From: Pseudoalteromonas distincta
Lineage (GTDB): Bacteria; Pseudomonadota; Gammaproteobacteria; Enterobacterales; Alteromonadaceae
Direction: 5' to 3'
Assembly: GCF_000814675.1 (NCBI RefSeq)
Contig: NZ_JWIG01000008.1
Coordinates: forward strand, 1-64,000
Length of the DNA stretch: 64,000 bases
Shown here: positions 46,025 through 55,899 of the stretch, piece after piece
Layout: every line of letters begins with the position of its first letter
Position numbering within the stretch: the first letter of the stretch is position 1
Translations under genes and position numbers: made by a program
The notes under the pieces: generated by a model
The model's input: the letters and a program-made list of their open reading frames with translations, nothing else
Told to the model about the DNA's origin: nothing
Database searches by the model: none

Positions 46025-47154
46025 TGAAGTCACTCATTAATGTATTTTTTACCGTGATTGCATTATTTACCTTTAATGCCAATGCACAAATAGAGCAATG
46101 CCAACCATGGGATGCATGGCAAACGTTTAAAAGTAACTTTATAAGCCAAGATGGCCGCGTTATTGACTTGGGGAGTGAGCAAAATATCACAACCTCTGAA
46201 GGCCAATCTTATGCGTTGTTTTTTGCTGTTGTAGCAAATGACAAAGCAATGTTTGACCTAGTGCTTGATTGGACGCAAGAACATTTATCAGAAGGTGATT
46301 TAAGCACTCGTTTACCGGCATGGCAATGGGGTGTTAATAATCAAAATGTTGGCGGGATTTTAGATTCAAACCCTGCGTCTGACTCTGACTTATGGATAGC
46401 ATACAGCTTATCGCAAGCAGCTATTCTTTGGGATGAGCGCCGCTACAGCATATTAGCAGCTGTACTTGCACAGCGAATAATGCGTGAAGAAACCGCTTAT
46501 ATCTCGGGCCTAGGTTTATCATTACTACCCGCTCCTACAGGTTTTGAATTTGATAATGAACGTTTTAAGTTAAACCCGAGCTACTCACCATTATTTATTT
46601 ACCAGCAGTTTAAAAAGCTCTACCCACACTCGCCTTGGCATCAATTACACGAAGGCTCAGCAAAGCTAATTTTAGATACAGCTAAGCAAGGTGTTAGCCC
46701 TGACTGGGTAATGTTTGATGCAAATAATGGCTTTTACTACGATAAAAAAACGAGCGACTTGGGCAGTTATAACGCCATCAGAGTGTACTTATGGGCAAGC
46801 ATGATGGCAGACAATGCGCCTTATAAACAAGAGCTATTAGCGCAATTCAACCCTTTTATAGAAACAATTAATAAACGTGGTTACGTGCCTTTAAATACCT
46901 TTGCTAAATCTGGAAAATCTGAAAAAAGAGGCCCTTTGGGCTTTAATTCAGCTTTATTACCTTTACTGGCGACTAATAACGATAATTCTACGGTAATGGC
47001 GATTCAGCAAAAACTAATGATTGATAAATCATTTACTCAAACTCGTTATTACGACAGCGTGCTTAACTTGTTTGGTACAAGTGCTTTAAATAAGCGTTTT
47101 TCAATTACAGCAGATGGGACGCTACAACCGGTATGGAGCACTGAATGCCGTTAA
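46024..47154 (+). CDS. bcsZ: Periplasmic endo-beta-1,4-glucanase BcsZ (GH8)
   Basis: A 376-residue GH8 enzyme with a signal peptide, MKSLINVFFTVIALFTFNANA. TSEGQSYALFFAVVAND carries the catalytic acid Glu, and NPASDSDLWIAYSLSQA carries the Asp of the active site. WQWGVNNQNVG and SYNAIRVYLWASM are family segments. It trims mis-assembled glucan chains in the periplasm and tunes cellulose output. A strong ribosome site (AAGGAG) lies inside the end of bcsB. Confidence 0.95.
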   Translation: MKSLINVFFTVIALFTFNANAQIEQCQPWDAWQTFKSNFISQDGRVIDLGSEQNITTSEGQSYALFFAVVANDKAMFDLVLDWTQEHLSEGDLSTRLPAWQWGVNNQNVGGILDSNPASDSDLWIAYSLSQAAILWDERRYSILAAVLAQRIMREETAYISGLGLSLLPAPTGFEFDNERFKLNPSYSPLFIYQQFKKLYPHSPWHQLHEGSAKLILDTAKQGVSPDWVMFDANNGFYYDKKTSDLGSYNAIRVYLWASMMADNAPYKQELLAQFNPFIETINKRGYVPLNTFAKSGKSEKRGPLGFNSALLPLLATNNDNSTVMAIQQKLMIDKSFTQTRYYDSVLNLFGTSALNKRFSITADGTLQPVWSTECR

Positions 47155-50100
47155 GGTTTGCCCTCGCTTGCACATTAGCACTTAGCTCTGGATTAAGCGC
47201 TAACACAGTCAACGATATTGATACGCAATCTGTTGATTGGTTACTAAGCCAAATAGGTATTGGTGAAGCACAGCAAAATAAAAAACTAGTTGAAGATAGC
47301 TTACGAAAGCTAGTCGCCATTGCCCCTGCCCGAATAGAAACACAGTGCGCAGTAGCGCGTTATGATTTTGCCAATGGCGAATCAGTGAAAGCCAACCAGT
47401 TATTAAGCAAAATAGATAACGGGCTTACCAAACAGGCTCCGTGCGTTGAAAAGCTTAAAATACTCTCTCGTATTGAGGGTAAAGATAAGTCTTTAATTCA
47501 TGAAGCTAGGCTACTTTCTCGAGCTGGACGTTATGAACAAGCCCGTGAAATATACAATAAAATATTTAAAAACACCTACCCTACACTTAATTACGAGCTT
47601 GAGCATTTAAGCTGGTATGGACAAGACAGCGACCAATGGGAAAGTGTTAAAAAAGGCTATGAAAAGTTATTAAAAAGCTATTCTAATATCGCTCAAGTAG
47701 AAATACCTTATGCTCGCCATTTACTGAGGAAAAACCCAGCAAATAGTAAAGCGATAGATATTTTAAGTAATTACGGAACTAGCCCTTCTTTTATTAATGA
47801 AGTTGAGTTTATTTGGCTTGCAGCTCTTAAGAGTATGGATCTTACTCAAAATACAGTTGAGCAATACCAACGTTACTTCTCTGTGTATCCATTTAGTAGT
47901 AAAGGTAAGTTACAATATGAAGATTTCCAACGAGATTTTAAAGTAAGACAAGCATTACTTGCCGATCCCGCGTATCAGCTTTGGCTCAAAGGCGATCGTT
48001 TACTTAATAATAAAAAATTAAAAGAAGCTGAGCCCCTACTATTAAATGCTTTAAAAGGGCGGCCAACCGATAAAGAAATTATGCGCAGCTTAGGGTATTT
48101 GTATTTAGCGAAAAGCGACTACAAAAAATCATATTACTATTTTTTTACCGCGCAAAAATATACACCTAACTTTGATGAGCGTGAAGGACTTAAAGAACTC
48201 GCGACAGTTGCGAAGTTTTGGCTGTATATGTCTGAAATGGAAGATGCTATAGAGCAATCTGATTTTAAAACAGCACAATTAAAACTAAATCTAGCTGAGC
48301 AATTAAATCATGACCAAGAAGCTTTTCTTTATAACAAAGGCCTATTATTAGTAGCTCAAGGAAATTACACACAAGCAGCTACCGCCTATCAAGCAGCCCT
48401 AAAAACCAATCCTTTGTATGAAAATGCCTTACTTGGCTTATTAAATATCGCGCAACTAGATCAAAACCAAAAATCAATTCGCAACTTTTATAATTCATTA
48501 AACGCAAAGCAACGAGATTTAATCTACCCCTCATATGCACTAGCTACCAGTAATACTCTAAGGGATAAAGCAAGCCAGTATACTAATGGTGGAGAGCTAG
48601 AAAAAGCAGAAGAATTACTTAAGCAAGCTATTGAGCTTTCACCTGAACAACCTTGGTTATATTACGATTTAGCTTTTATATACCAACAAAAAGGCCTGAC
48701 TCAACAAGCACGTGATTTATTTAATAATGTATTGTGGCAGTTCCCGCTAAACCCCCAGATTAGATATAGCCATGCTTTATTTTTGCGCTTTATAAATGAT
48801 TATGAAGGAGCTTTGGATACACTTAAATATATTCCTTTTAAAAATCGAGATACCGACATTATTGCTTTAGAACAGCAATTGTTGCTTAACGAGTCTCTTA
48901 CTCAAAGCCAGCAATATCTTGATTTAAAAAACAAATCTGTCGCCATCTATCATTTAAGTAACTTAGAAGCGAGAGAGCTAACACCTGAAATGCAAGCTGA
49001 GCTTTCTAATAGTTGGTACAAAATTGATGAAAAACGACATGCTCTTAAATTGCTTTCAAGTGCCCTTTCATCTGACTCATCTTTGTCGCCTTATTGGCAC
49101 CTTTTACAAGGCCAGTGGATACTAGAGCAAGATAACCAAGTTGAAATAAAACGCTGGTTTGAGGATTACGTGTTACCAGAGAGCGCTTCTGAAAACGAAA
49201 CGGCTCAATATGTGCAGTTACAAAATAACTACCTCAACCAGTTTTATACCGGCAGTGACTTAATTGCTAAGCTCAATCAGCTTGATCAAAAATATAAAGA
49301 TATTCCAGCAACAACAACTGCCCTTATTAATGCAAACTTAGCGCTAGAACAATATGAAGCAGCCGTTATCTTATATCAGCGAAAAGTACAAAGTAGTCAA
49401 ACTATTGAGCCTCAAGCGCTTCTCGCTATTGCTAATGCATACATAGAACTTGGAGATGACTTTCAAGCAAAAGAAGTTACGCAAAAAGCGATAGCGCAAA
49501 CCACATCGCAAGAGGGTTATTTACAACGCCAAATCATGTCATCTCTTAATGAGTTTAATTACTCAGGGGATGCACTTTATTTAGCTAAGCAACTTATTGA
49601 AAAGTCACCAAACGATCAAGAGTTACGCTATTTAGGTGCTCAAGTAGCCAGTAAGTTTAATGAAACCGAACAAGCACAATCTTGGTACGCACAAACCCTG
49701 TCACCTAATCGTACTTTAAACGAAAAAGAGCTTTACGGAGCGCTTTTAAAAATAGATGAAAACGATCAATGGTATGTAAACGGTGCTAAACGTGAGCTAA
49801 TAAACGAGCAAAACAAAAACCAAGCATACATTGCCATTGGTGTTAACTTTAGTGGACAAACAAGCACCGAAAGTGAAGCAACACTTGGTGCGGGCTTAGT
49901 ACCAATTGAAGCTTACTTTCCACTTTGGCAAGGCCAAGGTTTTATTAAAGTAGACCCGACTACTATTAGCGCACAAACAACTCGCTTTGATGAGCAGTTC
50001 GCTGGTAGTCGCTACGGACAAGGTGCTTTATGTATTTTCACTTGTTCAGTCGATGAAGTGACACCAGAGGAAAGTGGTGTAGATATAGGTATTGGTTGGC

Positions 50101-50963
50101 AAAACGAAAACTGGCGTGTAGATGTAGGCACTACCCCTCTTGGCTTTTTAATTGAAGACTTTGTGTGGGGTGTAAATTACGCAGACAGTTTTGGCGACTT
50201 TGGATACAGCCTAGAACTTGAAAAGCGCCCAGTTACAAATTCAGTGCTTTCTTATGCGGGCTTGAAAGATGTAAATACAGGTGAAGTTTGGGGGGGCGTA
50301 CGCTCTACAGGCCTAACAGCTAATGTATCACACGACTTAGGCGGAAAATGGGGTTTTTGGTCAAGCGCCGACTTTACTCTCTATAAAGGCCAAAATGTAA
50401 AAGACAACCAACGCTATCGTATGATGGGCGGTACTTATTACCGTGTAATAAGCAATCAAAAGCGTGAATTTATCGTAGGCGCTAGCTTATTACATTGGGC
50501 ATACAAGTATAATTTAAGTGAAGAAACATGGGGCCATGGTGGTTATTACAGTCCGCAAAACTATGTTGGTCTATCCGTGCCTCTCACTTATGACGCGCGT
50601 TGGGGCGATGATTTTGTTTATCGATTAAAAACCGGTGTTTCGTACTCGCAAACAAAAACTCAATCTATTGATTTCTTCCCTAACGATAGCGATTTGCAAA
50701 TAGCTGCGTATGATAGAGAATCAATAACAGGTGTTGACCCTGTATTTGAAGGTGAAACAAGTTCTGGTGTTTCATATAATCTTGAAGGTAGTTTTGAGTA
50801 TAGAATAACGCCGAATTGGTTTTTTGGTGGCTACTTAGCCATCGATCGTTCTGACTTTTACGAACCAAACTTTGGTCAACTTTACATACGTTACTATTTT
50901 AACCCTGTTTATGGAACGCTTGAGTTCCCAGGTACCCCTATTGTTCCTTATGCTGAGTTCTAA
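47145..50963 (+). CDS. bcsC: Cellulose outer-membrane secretin BcsC (TPR plus beta-barrel)
   Basis: A 1272-residue protein. A signal peptide (MPLRFALACTLALSSGLSA) is followed by TPR repeats over about residues 20-850 (e.g. AEPLLLNALKGRPTDKEIMRSLGYLY; YTQAATAYQAALKTNPLYENALLGL) and then a 16-strand-type barrel (about 920-1272) containing ARWGDDFVYRLKTGVSY and GYLAIDRSDFYEPNFGQLYIRYYF. The last residues IVPYAEF end in an aromatic. The TPR part bridges the periplasm and the barrel exports cellulose. Overlap with bcsZ is 10 bp. No convincing terminator is seen after it. It is longer than E. coli BcsC (about 1157). Confidence 0.95.
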   Translation: MPLRFALACTLALSSGLSANTVNDIDTQSVDWLLSQIGIGEAQQNKKLVEDSLRKLVAIAPARIETQCAVARYDFANGESVKANQLLSKIDNGLTKQAPCVEKLKILSRIEGKDKSLIHEARLLSRAGRYEQAREIYNKIFKNTYPTLNYELEHLSWYGQDSDQWESVKKGYEKLLKSYSNIAQVEIPYARHLLRKNPANSKAIDILSNYGTSPSFINEVEFIWLAALKSMDLTQNTVEQYQRYFSVYPFSSKGKLQYEDFQRDFKVRQALLADPAYQLWLKGDRLLNNKKLKEAEPLLLNALKGRPTDKEIMRSLGYLYLAKSDYKKSYYYFFTAQKYTPNFDEREGLKELATVAKFWLYMSEMEDAIEQSDFKTAQLKLNLAEQLNHDQEAFLYNKGLLLVAQGNYTQAATAYQAALKTNPLYENALLGLLNIAQLDQNQKSIRNFYNSLNAKQRDLIYPSYALATSNTLRDKASQYTNGGELEKAEELLKQAIELSPEQPWLYYDLAFIYQQKGLTQQARDLFNNVLWQFPLNPQIRYSHALFLRFINDYEGALDTLKYIPFKNRDTDIIALEQQLLLNESLTQSQQYLDLKNKSVAIYHLSNLEARELTPEMQAELSNSWYKIDEKRHALKLLSSALSSDSSLSPYWHLLQGQWILEQDNQVEIKRWFEDYVLPESASENETAQYVQLQNNYLNQFYTGSDLIAKLNQLDQKYKDIPATTTALINANLALEQYEAAVILYQRKVQSSQTIEPQALLAIANAYIELGDDFQAKEVTQKAIAQTTSQEGYLQRQIMSSLNEFNYSGDALYLAKQLIEKSPNDQELRYLGAQVASKFNETEQAQSWYAQTLSPNRTLNEKELYGALLKIDENDQWYVNGAKRELINEQNKNQAYIAIGVNFSGQTSTESEATLGAGLVPIEAYFPLWQGQGFIKVDPTTISAQTTRFDEQFAGSRYGQGALCIFTCSVDEVTPEESGVDIGIGWQNENWRVDVGTTPLGFLIEDFVWGVNYADSFGDFGYSLELEKRPVTNSVLSYAGLKDVNTGEVWGGVRSTGLTANVSHDLGGKWGFWSSADFTLYKGQNVKDNQRYRMMGGTYYRVISNQKREFIVGASLLHWAYKYNLSEETWGHGGYYSPQNYVGLSVPLTYDARWGDDFVYRLKTGVSYSQTKTQSIDFFPNDSDLQIAAYDRESITGVDPVFEGETSSGVSYNLEGSFEYRITPNWFFGGYLAIDRSDFYEPNFGQLYIRYYFNPVYGTLEFPGTPIVPYAEF

Positions 50964-51130
50964 CTTGGCATAAGGTGATACACCGCGCAATACTTCCCCT
51001 AGCACTAAGGTATATGTATACTTGTGCCCAATTGTAACTAGGATAAGGGTGTGTCTCTTACCTTCTGGTGTTACTACCATATAGCAAATCATTATCTTAG
51101 CTACAAATAATAAACTGATGGTCGAGCATT

Positions 51131-51150
51131 TTAGTATGACTAAATACTAA
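51131..51150. promoter_or_regulatory. Operator-like inverted repeat before the POT transporter
   Basis: TTAGTAT-N6-ATACTAA is a perfect 7+7 inverted repeat with one-helical-turn spacing, 61 bp before the transporter ATG. There is no T-run. It looks like a dimeric regulator site; the protein is unknown. Confidence 0.4.
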
Positions 51151-51210
51151 GATAGCTAAAGCAAAAAATTATAAGGCCATTACAACAATTCTTAAAGTTA
51201 GGAAGTAAAT

Positions 51211-52704
51211 ATGAGTTCAGCTCCAGATAGTGGTTGGTTTGGCCACCCTAAAGGACTTTCGACATTGTTCTTCACTGAAATGTGGGAACGAATGAGTTAT
51301 TACGGTATGCGAGCTATGCTCGTATTATTCATGACAGCAAGCTTACAAGAAGAAGGCCTTGCCTTTACTGTTGCATCAGCTGCTGCAATCTATGGTTTGT
51401 ACACAGGCGCAGTATACTTTTTAGGCTTACCGGGTGGCTGGCTAGCTGATAGATTGTTTGGTGGTCAAAAAGCAGTTTGGTATGGCGGCATAATTATTAT
51501 GATTGGCCATATTATTTTGGCTATTCCACATGATTATTCTTTCTTTATTGGCTTAATATTTGTAGCAACAGGTACTGGTTTACTAAAACCAAATATCAGT
51601 GCAATGGTAGGCCAATTATATAGCGATGCTGATGAGCGTCGTGATGGCGGTTACGCTATTTATTACATGGGTATTAACATGGGTTCTTTAATAGGTTACT
51701 ACGTATGTGGTTACTTTATGGAGAACGTAGGCTGGCACTGGGCATTTGGTGCGGCAGCTGTAGGTATGGCCATTGGTTTAGTGCAGTACAAACTCACACT
51801 TAATAACCTACCAAAGCACAGTGCTTTACCTGCTAATCCATTAGGCTCTAAAGGTACTTCACGTGCATGGGGCGGTATTGCTGCATTTGTAATTGCAGCT
51901 GCTGCAGTTACTACGGCTGCAATGACCGGCGCAATTGTAATAAATCCAACAGTGGTTGCAGGTTACACAGCGATTGTATTTACTATTATCTTTTTTGTTT
52001 ATTTTGGAGTTATTTACTTTACAGGTAATTTAACAGATGCCGAAAAACAAAGAATGTGGGCACTATTTTTAGTATGTATTGCATCTGCATGTTTTTGGTC
52101 TGGCTTTGAACAAGCTGGTTCATCATTAAACTTATTTGCTCGCGACTATACTGACCGTCTTATTGGTACTTTTGAAATCCCTACAACGTGGTTTCAATCA
52201 TTAAACTCACTGTTTATTATTGCTTTATCGCCATTTTTTGCAGCGCTTTGGATTAACTTATCTAAAAGCTTAGTATCACCTAGCTACAGCGTTAAATGTG
52301 CAATTGGCTTAATTATCATGGCATCAGGCTTTTTAGTTATGTTTATGGCGGCTCATTACGCAGCTGAAGGCTTAAAAGTTGCGCCTTACTGGCTTGTTAC
52401 TACGTACTTTTTACATACAGTGGGTGAGCTTTGTTTAAGCCCTGTAGCATTAAGTGCTGTAAGTAAGTTATCGCCTAAACGTTACACTGGCCAAATGATG
52501 GGTGTGTTTGTATTAACTTACTCAATCGGTAACATCATCGCAGGTTTACTTGCTGGTAATTTCGATCCGAATAATGTTGATGAAATTCCTAACTTATACT
52601 TACAAATTGCATTATTTAGCATTGGTGTTGGTGTTGTTTTAGTACTAATGACTTTTAAAGCTAAAGTATGGGAAAAACAAGGTTTAGAAGAGAAAGTCTC
52701 TTAA
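51211..52704 (+). CDS. POT/PTR2-family proton-coupled peptide transporter
   Basis: A 497-residue protein with about 14 membrane helices. The ExxER-type motif is FTEMWERMSYYGMRAMLVL, and GGWLADRLFGGQKAVWYGGI together with GTGLLKPNISAMVGQLY match the PTR2 signatures. FEQAGSSLNLFARDYTDR and VGELCLSPVALSAVSKLSPKRY complete the picture. It imports di- and tripeptides with protons, as DtpA/DtpB do; which paralogue it is cannot be told. AGGAAG precedes the ATG. Confidence 0.93.
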   Translation: MSSAPDSGWFGHPKGLSTLFFTEMWERMSYYGMRAMLVLFMTASLQEEGLAFTVASAAAIYGLYTGAVYFLGLPGGWLADRLFGGQKAVWYGGIIIMIGHIILAIPHDYSFFIGLIFVATGTGLLKPNISAMVGQLYSDADERRDGGYAIYYMGINMGSLIGYYVCGYFMENVGWHWAFGAAAVGMAIGLVQYKLTLNNLPKHSALPANPLGSKGTSRAWGGIAAFVIAAAAVTTAAMTGAIVINPTVVAGYTAIVFTIIFFVYFGVIYFTGNLTDAEKQRMWALFLVCIASACFWSGFEQAGSSLNLFARDYTDRLIGTFEIPTTWFQSLNSLFIIALSPFFAALWINLSKSLVSPSYSVKCAIGLIIMASGFLVMFMAAHYAAEGLKVAPYWLVTTYFLHTVGELCLSPVALSAVSKLSPKRYTGQMMGVFVLTYSIGNIIAGLLAGNFDPNNVDEIPNLYLQIALFSIGVGVVLVLMTFKAKVWEKQGLEEKVS

Positions 52705-52742
52705 TTATTGTTTATTTCAAATGTAGCAATATAACCTAAGAC

Positions 52743-52776
52743 AATTCCTCCATAGCTTCTATGGGGGAATTTTTTA
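52743..52776 (+). terminator. Terminator of the peptide transporter gene
   Basis: AATTCCtCCATAG and CTATGGgGGAATT pair around a short CTT loop, followed by TTTTTT, 39 bp after the stop. Confidence 0.85.
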
Positions 52777-52851
52777 TTCAACTTTGCCCTGCCCCCGTTA
52801 ACTGATATTATATCCTGATTGGTTATTGAATAGACTCAGGGACATCCGTAG

Positions 52852-55581
52852 ATGCAATCGTTAACGATATCACGTGTTATTATATTTATATTTCTTAGCT
52901 TTATTCTAACTGCCTGTGGTAGCGGTGATGAAGTGACGGTTAATCCAAACGATCCTGTTGAGCCTGAACCTAGCAAATTAACGCTATCAAGCGCTAATGG
53001 TTTAGACGCTACTTTAGACGAAGGCAATTTTATATTTAATGCACCTTCCAGTGCTATTTCTAGTGATGTAGAGCTTACCTACGAGAAAACATTATTAGAT
53101 GAGACGAATATACAACAAAATATAATTTCTGATTTACATGCGCTTACGCCCTCCACGCTTACTCTTGAAAAACCTATTACCATCACAATAAAAATCCCTG
53201 ATGACTATGCATTAGGCGGACAACTGTTTATCGCAAAACTATCAGGCGCTAACTGGGATACTGTTACAAATTCAATAGTTTTAGATAGATTTGTTAGCGC
53301 TCAAGTAACAACACTGGGCACATATGCAATACAAATGCAGCGCAATGAAGCTTTCGCAAATATCGGCCCAACTTGCGACGCTAATGCAACAGAGCAATCG
53401 GTAAGGTTTGTTCACGTTGCAGATTTACATGCTCGCTTTGGCTATGAAGAGCAATATTTCAGCCGGATCAAAGCCTACTACAACCAAGTAGCAAGCCAAA
53501 CCCCGCACACCTTATTTACAAACGGTGGTGACGACTATGAAAAAGGCACCGTTGCTGAGCAATTATCACAAGGTACCGCAACAGAAGAAGCTATAAAAGC
53601 AATGCAGTTTGACCTACGAGTCGTTGGAAATCATGATTATGCTTGGGGCCCTGAAAAATTACTAAGTTATTCCCAAGACGAGAATGCAATTGTACTTGCT
53701 AGTAATACTCGTTATGAAGCAGAGCAACGACAAGATTTTGCAGGCGTAGGATTTGCAAAAGTTCAAGTAGGATGTATTACACTTGGTGTGTTTGGCATGA
53801 CCTCAGTGCCATGGAATGAGCTAGATGAACCAATTCAAGATGATCCGATCCCTGATTTTATTAAACAATTTAAAATGAGCTGGCAATGGCAACAAATCGC
53901 ACAAAGCATCGTAAACCAATACAGTGATGATGTAGATTACATGATTATGTTGAGCCATTTAGGTGTCGGCCAAGATACTGATATGGCAACAAACGTACCC
54001 GGTATAGACTTAGTACTTGGCGGCCATACACACGGTGGGGAAAGCTACACAACCCTTGATAACGGCGCTATTGTTTTACAACCGGACTTTTACGCTAAGG
54101 GTATTACTGACTTAACGCTTAATTTTAATTTAGCTGATAAATCATCCCCAGTTGTTGATTACAAAACGATTGAAACCGATACAATTGATGAGCGCGATGA
54201 GACAACTAAACTAGCTATAGATGAGATAATGGGGCGTTATGCTCCCGATGCAGAAACGGAAATCGCTATTTCTGAAAACTATCCAACTGATGCGCAGCTA
54301 GCCGAAATCACCGCCTTAGCCGCAAAACATTCAAGCACAATTAACGCAGCATTACTTAACCCTGAACTAGTACAAAAGCGCTGGACACCCGGCACACTGA
54401 CTCAAGAAGACTTCCATAAAGCTTTTTACGTAGAAAGGCAGCCATCAAATACGCCAGGGTTTAACTCTATATATAAAGTAACAGTATCGGGAAGCGACTT
54501 AACAACGATGTTTGCAAGTCAACCAGATTGGTTTTTACTTAAACCTGAAGATATACAACCCACTAATAATTACGAAGTTGCACTATTTAAAGGAGCAGCT
54601 TTGAATCCTGATTTATTTTTTAATAGTGTTACATTCTCAAACGTAGAACCGATAGCTGAAGCTTGGTGGCTACTTGATAAATATGCACGTGCTAGAACAA
54701 GTCAGTGCCTTCACCTTGACACTGACACCGAACTTTATTCATGCAACAACTTAGCAAATGTAACCGTATGGAATTTTGACGATACTAACAACCCGTTAGC
54801 AGCTGATTTTGGACCTTCGGTACTTAGCTACTTTGATCCAGATGAAACAAATTGGGGCACTGCAGAGACACAATATAGCACCACTACTCAATTAAATATT
54901 GATGATTTAAGTGATGGTCCTTCAGGTGTTATGGCGTTTTCTCGCCACGCTCCAACAGAAGGCTTACTTATTGATTTAAACACACCTGCAAATGGTGACT
55001 TTGCAAATGAAGGAATGGTGTCTGACTACACCTTGGTAATGGATTTATACTGGCCCGCAGAAGGTAAAGATATTTACCGTGCAATTATGCAAGCCAATAC
55101 AACTGATTATCTTAATGATGATGCCGATATGTTTATTGACCCAAGCGGCGGCTATGGACAAGCAACTAGCGATAGCGGCTATTTTGGCAATACACAACCT
55201 GACTCTTGGCATCGTATAGCTTTTGTATTTTATACAGCACCAACCAACGGGGTATTTGAAGTCTATATAGATGGAGAACTTGCTGGCGTAAAAGAGGATG
55301 GCGAAATCGATAGTCGCTGGGCACTCAATCAATCTGTATTGCTTTTTACAGATAACAATTACGAAACAGTACCAGGGTACTTAAACTCGCTGCTTTATGC
55401 AGGACGTGCTATGACCAGAGATGAAATTAAAAGTATGGGCGGCGCACAACAAAAGCTGTCTTTTGAGCAACCGACGCGAGTGCTAAATCAAACCATTGAG
55501 CGCCATTACCAAGCAGCTCCAGCAATTAAAACTAACGTGTGGATAGAACAACGGAACAAGTTCTTTGGTAACGGCTCTTAA
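52852..55581 (+). CDS. Lipoprotein with 5'-nucleotidase-like phosphoesterase and LamG-like domains
   Basis: A 909-residue lipoprotein: a hydrophobic signal ends in the lipobox LTAC (about Cys22). Residues 45-165 resemble a ZU5-like beta domain. A calcineurin-type metallophosphoesterase (about 180-420) follows, with DLHARFG (DxH), NGGDDYEKG, VGNHDYAWG, MLSHLG and GGHTHGGE, then the 5'-nucleotidase C-terminal domain (about 440-620). The last about 260 residues look like a LamG/concanavalin domain (SDYTLVMDLYWP; DSWHRIAFVFY; GVFEVYIDGELAG). It probably faces outward or into the periplasm and cleaves nucleotides or other phosphoesters; the LamG part may bind a polymer. Substrate unknown. Confidence 0.78.
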   Translation: MQSLTISRVIIFIFLSFILTACGSGDEVTVNPNDPVEPEPSKLTLSSANGLDATLDEGNFIFNAPSSAISSDVELTYEKTLLDETNIQQNIISDLHALTPSTLTLEKPITITIKIPDDYALGGQLFIAKLSGANWDTVTNSIVLDRFVSAQVTTLGTYAIQMQRNEAFANIGPTCDANATEQSVRFVHVADLHARFGYEEQYFSRIKAYYNQVASQTPHTLFTNGGDDYEKGTVAEQLSQGTATEEAIKAMQFDLRVVGNHDYAWGPEKLLSYSQDENAIVLASNTRYEAEQRQDFAGVGFAKVQVGCITLGVFGMTSVPWNELDEPIQDDPIPDFIKQFKMSWQWQQIAQSIVNQYSDDVDYMIMLSHLGVGQDTDMATNVPGIDLVLGGHTHGGESYTTLDNGAIVLQPDFYAKGITDLTLNFNLADKSSPVVDYKTIETDTIDERDETTKLAIDEIMGRYAPDAETEIAISENYPTDAQLAEITALAAKHSSTINAALLNPELVQKRWTPGTLTQEDFHKAFYVERQPSNTPGFNSIYKVTVSGSDLTTMFASQPDWFLLKPEDIQPTNNYEVALFKGAALNPDLFFNSVTFSNVEPIAEAWWLLDKYARARTSQCLHLDTDTELYSCNNLANVTVWNFDDTNNPLAADFGPSVLSYFDPDETNWGTAETQYSTTTQLNIDDLSDGPSGVMAFSRHAPTEGLLIDLNTPANGDFANEGMVSDYTLVMDLYWPAEGKDIYRAIMQANTTDYLNDDADMFIDPSGGYGQATSDSGYFGNTQPDSWHRIAFVFYTAPTNGVFEVYIDGELAGVKEDGEIDSRWALNQSVLLFTDNNYETVPGYLNSLLYAGRAMTRDEIKSMGGAQQKLSFEQPTRVLNQTIERHYQAAPAIKTNVWIEQRNKFFGNGS

Positions 55582-55899
55582 AGTGTAAACAATTACATAC
55601 AAAAAGGCTTTTGCTTATTAATTATAAAAGGAGGTTTAGCGCAGGTTAAACCTCCTTTTTAGTATTTAAATACAATAACTTAAAAACAAGTACCCCCACT
55701 TGAATTTATACCATATAACTTCATTTTACTTAACTGTATTACAAACACGTAACTTTATAATAACCGTCCTATAAAATTTACACATGCACTACATACTAAA
55801 TAGCGCCCCCCTCTTCCCCAAATTAAAAATCTGGTTGATTATCTACTGCAATATGACAACAACACATAATCGCAGTGCTTAATTGCGGGAGTAATAATA
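55582..55899. other. Intergenic region upstream of hpd
   Basis: This 318-bp gap has a strong terminator at 55626-55659. After it comes A/T-rich DNA with a pyrimidine stretch around 55804-55820 (cccccctcttcccc), and GGGAG as the hpd ribosome site 8 bases before its ATG. A single TTTACA (55777-55782) is at best half a TyrR box. No gene is supported. Confidence 0.55.
55626..55660 (+). terminator. Strong terminator of the phosphoesterase gene
   Basis: AAAAGGAGGTTTA and TAAACCTCCTTTT are perfect 13-bp complements around an 8-base loop, with a closing T-run. Confidence 0.93.

Noticed and set aside
50964-51130. Terminator or small RNA after bcsC
   Set aside because: Short palindromes (GGTGataCACC, GTATAtgTATAC) occur but without a T-run or an extended structure.
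55765-55782. TyrR box upstream of hpd
   Set aside because: Only TTTACA is present; the other half at the required N6 spacing (CGTCCT) does not fit TGTAAA.
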